This document shows positions 21,577 to 25,718 of a stretch of DNA of 25,718 nt, one piece after another. The notes below the pieces were generated by a model. It was not told the DNA's origin. It did no database searches and worked only from the letters and a program-made list of their open reading frames with translations. Where the stretch lies: positions 1-25,718 of the forward strand of contig JBOHBN010000428.1 in the NCBI GenBank assembly GCA_050698355.1, given 5' to 3'. Each line of letters begins with the position of its first letter. Within the stretch, counting starts at the first letter, position 1. This stretch comes from JBOHBN01 sp050698355. Lineage in GTDB: Bacteria > Actinomycetota > Actinomycetes > Streptosporangiales > WHST01. The translations under genes and the position numbers were made by a program.

Positions 21577-22450
21577 GGACACGGAGCAACGGATCGACGT
21601 GCGCAAGACCTACAAGCTGTTCGTGGGCGGCGCGTTCCCGCGCAGCGAGTCCGGCAGGTCGTACCGGGTTTCCGATCACCGCGGCCGGTTCCTGGCGAAC
21701 GCCGCGCTCGCCTCGCGCAAGGACGCCCGCGACGCGGTGCAGGCGGCCGCGAAGGCGTGGCCGGGCTGGTCGGCGCGCACCGCGTACAACCGCGGGCAGA
21801 TCCTGTACCGCATCGCGGAAATGCTGGAGGGACGGCGCGAGCAGTTCATCAGCGAGGTCGCGGCGAGCGAGGGCACGACGCGCCCGCGCGCCGACCGGGT
21901 CGTGTCGGCGGCGATCGACAGGTGGGTGTGGTACGCCGGGTGGGCGGACAAGCTCGCCCAGGTGCTCGGTTCCAGCAACCAGGTCGCGGGCCCGTACTTC
22001 GACTTCAGCGTCCCCGAGCCGACCGGTGTGGTCGCGGTCGTCGCGCCGCAGCGGTCCAGCCTGCTCGGCCTTGCGTCGGTCGTCGCGCCGGTGGTCGTGG
22101 GCGGCAGCACCTGCGTGGTGCTCGCCGCCGACGAACGCCCGCTGCCCGCGATCACCCTCGGCGAGGTGCTCGCGACGAGCGACCTCCCGGGCGGGGTAGT
22201 CAACGTGCTCACCGGCCGGGTCGCCGAGGTCGCGCCGTGGCTCGCCTCGCACCTGGAGGTCAAGGCGATCGACCTCACCGGCGTGGGCGATGCGGCGCTC
22301 GCCACCGAGCTGGAGGCCGCTGCGGCGGAGAACCTGAAGCGTGTCGTACGCCCCGACGAGCGCGAGCCGGACTGGACGGCCGACCCGGGCCTGGGCAGGC
22401 TGCGCGCGTTCCTCGAGACCAAGACCGTGTGGCACCCGGTCGGCATCTGA
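21566..22450 (+). CDS. Short aldehyde dehydrogenase-like protein lacking the catalytic domain
   Basis: A 294-residue protein corresponding to the N-terminal, cofactor-binding part of an ALDH: YKLFVGGAF, RAEMLEGRREQF-like helices, WVWYAGWADKLAQVLG and TGVVAVVAPQRSSLLGL. The site equivalent to FTGSTxVG reads IDLTGVGDAALAT. No LELGGK glutamate and no Cys nucleophile follow; the protein ends in FLETKTVWHPVGI. Such short partners occur next to a full ALDH and deoC in other actinobacteria, so this is probably a conserved architecture rather than a broken gene. It is unlikely to be an active dehydrogenase alone; a structural partner is plausible. It starts with TTG, overlapping the upstream stop by 11 bases. 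Confidence 0.82.
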   Translation: MPTKDTEQRIDVRKTYKLFVGGAFPRSESGRSYRVSDHRGRFLANAALASRKDARDAVQAAAKAWPGWSARTAYNRGQILYRIAEMLEGRREQFISEVAASEGTTRPRADRVVSAAIDRWVWYAGWADKLAQVLGSSNQVAGPYFDFSVPEPTGVVAVVAPQRSSLLGLASVVAPVVVGGSTCVVLAADERPLPAITLGEVLATSDLPGGVVNVLTGRVAEVAPWLASHLEVKAIDLTGVGDAALATELEAAAAENLKRVVRPDEREPDWTADPGLGRLRAFLETKTVWHPVGI

Positions 22451-22455
22451 CGCGC

Positions 22456-22482
22456 TGTCGTAGCCCTTGCGCTCCTACGACA
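22456..22482 (+). terminator. Small hairpin after the aldehyde dehydrogenase pair
   Basis: TGTCGTAG (22456-22463) pairs perfectly with CTACGACA (22475-22482) around an 11-base loop, six bases after the stop codon. A modest terminator is the simplest reading. Confidence 0.5.
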
Positions 22483-22534
22483 TGTAACGAGAGGATCACT
22501 CCCGGTGTCTGCCTGCCGGGAAGGATCGCTTGCC

Positions 22535-23695
22535 ATGCCGTTACCGCTCCGCCACTCCCGGAATCCCCGCCACGCCCGCCTCCGCCCCGTACTCGCCGCT
22601 ACCGCGACCGCCGCCCTCGTCACCGGGCTGGCCAGCGCCCCCGCGTACGCCGACGACAAGCCGACGGCGGCGGTGTCGATGGGCGACAGCTACATCTCCG
22701 GTGAGTCCGCAGGCGACTACGAACCCGGAACCGACGAGCCTGGCAACTTCTGCCACCGCTCAGCGCACGCGGAGATCAAGACGATCGGCATCCCGGTGGA
22801 CAGGCGGATCAACTTGGCCTGCTCAGGCGCGACGACCGACAACGTGCGTCTCGGCGGCACACCGCAGAACGGCGACGCACCGCAGGCCGAGCGCCTGCGC
22901 ACGGTCGCGCGTAACAACCAGGTCAAGCTCGTCGTGCTGTCGATCGGCGGGAACGACGTGGGCTTCGCCGATCTCGTACTCGACTGCATCAAGGCGTACT
23001 TCCTGCTCTCGCCCCGCTGCCAGGAGAAGTGGTCGGACAAGTTGCCGAAGAAGCTCGCGGCGGCGCAGCCGAAGATCGCCGCCAGCCTCAGCGACATCCG
23101 TACGGTGATGCGCGAGGAGGGGTACGCCGACTCCGACTACGAGCTGGTGTTGCAGTCGTACCCCTCACCGGTGACGGGAAAGAACCGGTACACGTTCACC
23201 AAGGCGTTCGAGGGCTGCCCGGTACGCAACGACGATGCGCGATGGGCGCGCACGTCGGTGGTCTCACAGTTCTCCGCGACGATGGCCGCCACGGCACGGA
23301 AGGTGGACGCGCGGTTCCTCGACATGCAGAAGGCGTTCTACGGCCGCGAGGTCTGCGCCAAGGGCATCACGCACAGCCAGGAGTGGGCGTCGGGCATCAC
23401 TATCAACGTCAAGGAGATCCTGAACGGGCTCGGCCAGAACCTCGTGCAGGAGTCGCTGCACCCGAACCGCCGGGGCCACGCGCAGTTCGGTAACTGCCTG
23501 ACCGCGTTCTACGGCATGGGTGAGGCTGCAGCTCGCTGTATCCGCGGCGCGGACGGCAACCTCGCGCCGCAGCCGACGAGCACCGCGGCGGTGCTGCGCG
23601 CGAAGCGCATGGGGACGGTGCCGTACATCCACGAGCCGGCGCCGGTGGCGAGCCGCAAGCGTGCGTACGCCAAGGAGACCAGGCTGAACGGCTAG
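22535..23695 (+). CDS. Secreted SGNH/GDSL-type esterase or lipase
   Basis: A 386-residue secreted hydrolase. A basic N-region and hydrophobic core (AATATAALVTGLASA) end in AYA before Asp-Asp, a good signal peptidase site. Block I SMGDSYISGE carries nucleophile Ser52, NLACSGATTDN follows, the oxyanion Asn is in IGGNDVGF, and the catalytic His309 is in ESLHPNRRGH. The usual Asp three residues before His is Glu306. Several cysteines suggest disulphides, as in Streptomyces extracellular esterases. The ATG at 22535 has GGGAAGGA nine bases upstream; GTG 22505, also with an AGGA, would add ten residues. It is convergent with a small secreted protein gene. Confidence 0.9.
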   Translation: MPLPLRHSRNPRHARLRPVLAATATAALVTGLASAPAYADDKPTAAVSMGDSYISGESAGDYEPGTDEPGNFCHRSAHAEIKTIGIPVDRRINLACSGATTDNVRLGGTPQNGDAPQAERLRTVARNNQVKLVVLSIGGNDVGFADLVLDCIKAYFLLSPRCQEKWSDKLPKKLAAAQPKIAASLSDIRTVMREEGYADSDYELVLQSYPSPVTGKNRYTFTKAFEGCPVRNDDARWARTSVVSQFSATMAATARKVDARFLDMQKAFYGREVCAKGITHSQEWASGITINVKEILNGLGQNLVQESLHPNRRGHAQFGNCLTAFYGMGEAAARCIRGADGNLAPQPTSTAAVLRAKRMGTVPYIHEPAPVASRKRAYAKETRLNG

Positions 23696-23713
23696 ACACG
23701 AGGGTGACGTGCA

Positions 23714-23731
23714 GGCCAGCCATGGCCGGCC
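23714..23731. terminator. Compact GC-rich palindrome between convergent genes
   Basis: GGCCAGCCATGGCCGGCC is an 18-base palindrome with one mismatched pair, placed between the esterase stop (23695) and the convergent stop at 23749. It may help terminate both transcripts, but the stem leaves little loop. Confidence 0.35.
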
Positions 23732-23748
23732 GGCACAACAGCCGTTGC

Positions 23749-24051
23749 CTACTCCTGGCGATCGTCGAAGTGTGCCAGGCAGAGGTTCTCGACGGCTTGC
23801 GCGTCCGACGGCGCCGGCTCGAGGAACTCCAGATAGTGGCCAAGGGGCTGGAAGTCGCTGGACTGGTAGCCGCAGTAGACGTTGTCCGGCTTCTTGTCCA
23901 TGGTCTTGGTGCTCGCGTAGACCGTTCCGGTCCGGCCATCGGGGAACGTGACATTGTCGAATTCGAACTTCGTGGTCGATGCCTGAGCGGCGGGAGCGGT
24001 GAGGATGATCGCGGCCCCGGCAGCGGCGGCGGCGGTGAGCAGGCGACGCAT
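23749..24051 (-). CDS. Small secreted protein of unknown function
   Basis: A 100-residue protein with a clear signal peptide (MRRLLTAAAAAGAAIILTAP, cleavage probably after AQA). The mature part of about 75 residues starts STTKFEFDNVTFPDGRTGTV, followed by a hydrophilic segment with two cysteines (VYCGYQ and NLCLAHF) that could form one disulphide. I do not recognise the family. The start has an excellent Shine-Dalgarno sequence (GGAGG, five bases from ATG). It is divergent from the pspC-like gene across about 210 bases in which I see no further gene. Confidence 0.75.
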   Translation of the reverse strand: MRRLLTAAAAAGAAIILTAPAAQASTTKFEFDNVTFPDGRTGTVYASTKTMDKKPDNVYCGYQSSDFQPLGHYLEFLEPAPSDAQAVENLCLAHFDDRQE

Positions 24052-24262
24052 GGTTTCCTCCGTTCGACGGTGCTGGTGCAGAAGGTCACGATTCAGTCAT
24101 GCTCGGGGTTCAACGGAGTCCCGAAGTCGCCGCGAGGGCAGTCAGGGTGACCCGGATCGTCCCCCGGCACTCCCCTGGTTTCAGGCTCTCCACGTACCGT
24201 TCACCGCCGCAGTCGGGGACAGTGGTAGGAGAACGTCTGCTTAGGAGAGGACCGAAACCACC

Positions 24263-24448
24263 ATGGCATCGCGACTCGTACGTCCCACCCACGGCCGGAT
24301 GATCGCCGGCGTCTGCGCCGGTGTCGCGCACCGGTTCGGCCTGTCGCCGTTCATCGTCCGCTTGCTCTTCGTGCTGTCGTGCCTGATCCCGGGCCCGCAG
24401 TTCATCTTCTACATCGGCGGGTGGCTCCTGATCCCCACCGAGCGCTAA
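24263..24448 (+). CDS. pspC: PspC-domain small membrane protein
   Basis: A 61-residue protein consisting almost only of a PspC domain: RLVRPTHGRMIAGVCAGVAH, then RFGLSPFIVRLLFVLSC and IFYIGGWLLIPTER. The RMIAGVCAGVA amphipathic part is followed by one or two membrane segments. PspC proteins sense envelope stress in the phage-shock response; lone short PspC proteins are common in actinobacteria and their role is less clear. A Shine-Dalgarno-like AGGAGAGGA lies upstream. Its last 51 bases and the following hairpin are repeated exactly, inverted, at the right end of the window. Confidence 0.88.
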   Translation: MASRLVRPTHGRMIAGVCAGVAHRFGLSPFIVRLLFVLSCLIPGPQFIFYIGGWLLIPTER

Positions 24449-24546
24449 GGGGCCCGCAACAGCTGAGCGGCCCGGCCCGCGCTAGCCCGGTCACTTACCG
24501 CGCGGTAGCTGACCGGGCTAGCGCGTAACCGCGCGCAAACCGACCG
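24398..24546 (+). repeat. Inverted repeat, left copy (pspC end plus hairpin)
   Basis: This 149-base stretch is the reverse complement of 25570-25718. The two are identical over 121 bases (24398-24518). Then come five mismatches in 12 bases, then a 16-base identical block (24531-24546). It holds the last 51 bases of pspC and a hairpin. The identity reaches the very last base of the window, so the true repeat may be longer. Confidence 0.92.
24480..24523. terminator. Long hairpin after pspC
   Basis: CGCTAGCCCGGTCA (24480-24493) pairs perfectly with TGACCGGGCTAGCG (24510-24523). TACCGCGCGGTA (24496-24507) in the middle is itself a palindrome. It lies between pspC and the convergent nuclease gene and probably terminates both. 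It contains ACTTACCG, the word also found in the repeat at 1736-1819. Confidence 0.75.
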
Positions 24547-24568
24547 CAGTATGGGGAGTATCCCGTCG

Positions 24569-25474
24569 TCAGCGCGGCGAGTTCCCAGCCCGCCACATCG
24601 CCACTGAACGGCGCACCATGGCCAGCGTCGTCGGCCAATGGTGGAAGACATCATCATAGGTGGCGCGAAGCATCGGCCGCCCCTCGGCGACCATGGTGAG
24701 TTCATTGAACCGCCGTACATCACGTGCATGCGCCTCGCGGCTACCGTGGTAGGTGGCTCCTTCGGTCTCCAGGAAGACGCAACGTTCCACGAGGAGATCG
24801 ACACGCCGAACGCGGTCGCCCACATTTACGGAGACCTGGGAACGGACGGCAAGCCCAGCGTCGGTCAAACCGAGCCTGGCCTTGGTCTCGACCGGTGACT
24901 CTGCCTTCGGATCGGCCAGGTGGAAGGCGCGCCACGCTGCCGCCGTGCGCGGATCATGCGACGAGCGGGCCTCGAGCGCATCGGCTACTTCGGGCAGGGT
25001 CGTCAGTTCCGCGAAAAGCACCGAATCGAGCGCCATGACGGCACTGTCTCGATCTTGAGTAAGGAGGAGATCGACTGCGGTGCGGACTGGCGTCGTCACG
25101 AGGAGCCCAGCCAGGTACCGGGCGTCCGCTGCGCCGAGTTGGTCCCGCGCATATCTGCCGCAAGGAACGCTGATGCGTGAAGCCGGCGGGCCCGTGAACT
25201 CCAAGCGCTCCGCGCAACCAGCGAGCTGCCACAGTGACGCGGCGGTTGCGTGGCTAGCCACGAACTGCGGCCAACGCGCTTGGACCGCAGCGACGTAGAC
25301 CCGAAGGCAGGGCTCATGTCCGGGCAGCAGGTAAGCGCCACGAAACAGACGCTGCCATCCCTCCGCCCGTACGAGTCGGCGGAAGAAGTCGGGGTCGTAC
25401 CCCAGATCGATCGCCTCGCGAGCGAGCAAGACGCCGTGCCGGCAGCGGGCGGCAGTGTGGAGAGGGGAGTCCAT
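24569..25474 (-). CDS. AbiEi-like winged-helix protein with DUF559 / Vsr-like nuclease domain
   Basis: A 301-residue protein. The N-terminus (about residues 14-50, with REAIDLGYDPDFFRRLVRAE and FRGAYLLPG) resembles the AbiEi-type antitoxin winged helix. The C-terminal part is a PD-(D/E)xK fold of the DUF559 type: ESPVE (Glu192), RRVDLLVE (Asp226), FLETEGATYH (Glu236, Glu238, His243), then DVRRFNEL and LRATYDDV. The pattern Asp-x9-Glu-x-Glu suggests an active metal-dependent nuclease site. Such stand-alone proteins are widespread in actinobacteria with unknown function; no toxin gene lies beside it. The coding sequence is visibly less GC-rich than its neighbours, suggesting transfer. It lies between two inverted repeats. 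The start has no clear Shine-Dalgarno sequence. Confidence 0.82.
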   Translation of the reverse strand: MDSPLHTAARCRHGVLLAREAIDLGYDPDFFRRLVRAEGWQRLFRGAYLLPGHEPCLRVYVAAVQARWPQFVASHATAASLWQLAGCAERLEFTGPPASRISVPCGRYARDQLGAADARYLAGLLVTTPVRTAVDLLLTQDRDSAVMALDSVLFAELTTLPEVADALEARSSHDPRTAAAWRAFHLADPKAESPVETKARLGLTDAGLAVRSQVSVNVGDRVRRVDLLVERCVFLETEGATYHGSREAHARDVRRFNELTMVAEGRPMLRATYDDVFHHWPTTLAMVRRSVAMWRAGNSPR

Positions 25475-25592
25475 GACCCCGAGGGTGGGCCCGCGCCAGA
25501 CCCGCTGGGCGCGACGCTACATGTCTGTGGATGGTCGGACCCGTACCTCAGCGCTGTGGACAGGAACCCCGGTCGGTTTGCGCGCGTGTTCC

Positions 25593-25636
25593 CGCTCGCC
25601 CGGTCAGCTACCGCGCGGTAAGTGACCGGGCTAGCG
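25593..25636. terminator. Second copy of the pspC-type hairpin
   Basis: GCCCGGTCA (25598-25606) pairs with TGACCGGGC (25623-25631) around the same TACCGCGCGGTA centre. The outer part of the left arm has diverged, so the stem is shorter than in the other copy. On the minus strand it follows the pspC-like end at 25668. Confidence 0.65.
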
Positions 25637-25667
25637 CGGGCCGGGCCGCTCAGCTGTTGCGGGCCCC

Positions 25668-25718
25668 TTAGCGCTCGGTGGGGATCAGGAGCCACCCGCC
25701 GATGTAGAAGATGAACTG
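25668..25718 (-). pseudogene. Second pspC 3' end (partial; may be a whole gene beyond the window)
   Basis: The minus strand encodes QFIFYIGGWLLIPTER and a TAA, identical in DNA to the last 51 bases of the pspC gene at 24263-24448. Only the last 16 codons are visible, so it could be a complete paralogue, a fragment, or an assembly effect. Confidence 0.55.

Larger units (their letters stand above)
25570..25718 (-). repeat. Inverted repeat, right copy, cut by the window end
   Basis: Reverse complement of 24398-24546, identical over 25598-25718. Together with the left copy it brackets about 1.02 kb that contains only the nuclease gene. Confidence 0.92.

Noticed and set aside
21566..22450. Short ALDH gene as a frameshifted pseudogene
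   Set aside because: The frame ends with an orderly tail (TKTVWHPVG) and is followed directly by a hairpin, with no ALDH catalytic sequence in the other frames downstream.
24569..25474. Nuclease gene as the antitoxin of a two-gene type IV toxin-antitoxin system
   Set aside because: Only the N-terminal winged-helix resemblance supports this; no AbiEii-like nucleotidyltransferase gene is next to it and the C-terminal half looks like a DUF559 nuclease.
1..25718. tRNA, rRNA, riboswitch or replication-origin sequences
   Set aside because: I looked for cloverleaf-type and known aptamer patterns in the intergenic regions and saw none I could support; intergenic gaps are short and mostly taken up by promoters and hairpins.

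Overview
The window is GC-rich throughout, with frequent GTG and TTG starts and strong third-position G/C. This fits an actinomycete (Actinomycetota). Gene order supports that: birA, a PH-domain gene, acyl-CoA carboxylase beta and epsilon subunits, maf and a biotin carboxylase form the same neighbourhood as birA-accD5-accE5-maf-accA3 of Mycobacterium tuberculosis. The lpdA, purine nucleoside phosphorylase and pmmB-like genes also lie together there. I cannot name a family or genus with confidence.

Layout. (1) 1-5264, minus strand: phosphoenolpyruvate carboxylase, biotin-protein ligase, a PH-domain membrane protein, a crotonase, and the start of a CPA1-type Na+/H+ antiporter that runs off the left edge. 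(2) 5361-10621: an acyl-CoA carboxylase set (beta, epsilon, a reverse-strand anchored protein of unknown function, maf, alpha subunit with BCCP domain). (3) 10668-12446: a membrane protein with a TPM-like domain and glycine-rich tail, plus a DUF5313 protein. (4) 12544-14900: LpdA-type flavoprotein, gamma-glutamylcyclotransferase-like protein, deazaflavin-type oxidoreductase. (5) 15041-22450: purine nucleoside phosphorylase, phosphosugar mutase, PH-domain protein, deoxyribose-phosphate aldolase, a scar with integrase and MFS fragments, a GNAT acetyltransferase, a full aldehyde dehydrogenase and a short catalytically dead partner. (6) 22535-25718: secreted SGNH esterase, small secreted protein, PspC protein, and an AbiEi/DUF559-like nuclease gene between two inverted copies of a sequence that contains the end of pspC.

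How the genes work together. BirA can biotinylate Lys541 of the alpha subunit, which with the beta and epsilon subunits makes a complete propionyl/acetyl-CoA carboxylase. PEP carboxylase, divergent from the beta subunit, is a second carbon-fixing anaplerotic entry. PNP, the mutase (possibly acting as phosphopentomutase), DeoC and the aldehyde dehydrogenase make a plausible route from purine deoxynucleosides to glyceraldehyde-3-phosphate and acetate.

The least expected signal is between the genes. At least seven long, near-perfect palindromes sit at gene boundaries. Five share the core GCyATAGC and use one of two outer-arm types (GTGATCATGAA or TGTCAGT). They occur between convergent, co-directional and divergent genes and overlap a start codon, a stop codon, a ribosome-binding site and a two-way promoter region, so they are not simply terminators. 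A second type with the word ACTTACCG appears at 1736-1819 and inside the inverted repeat at the right end. That repeat is identical over exactly 121 bases up to the last base of the window, so it is either a real inverted duplication around the nuclease gene or a sign that an assembly broke there.
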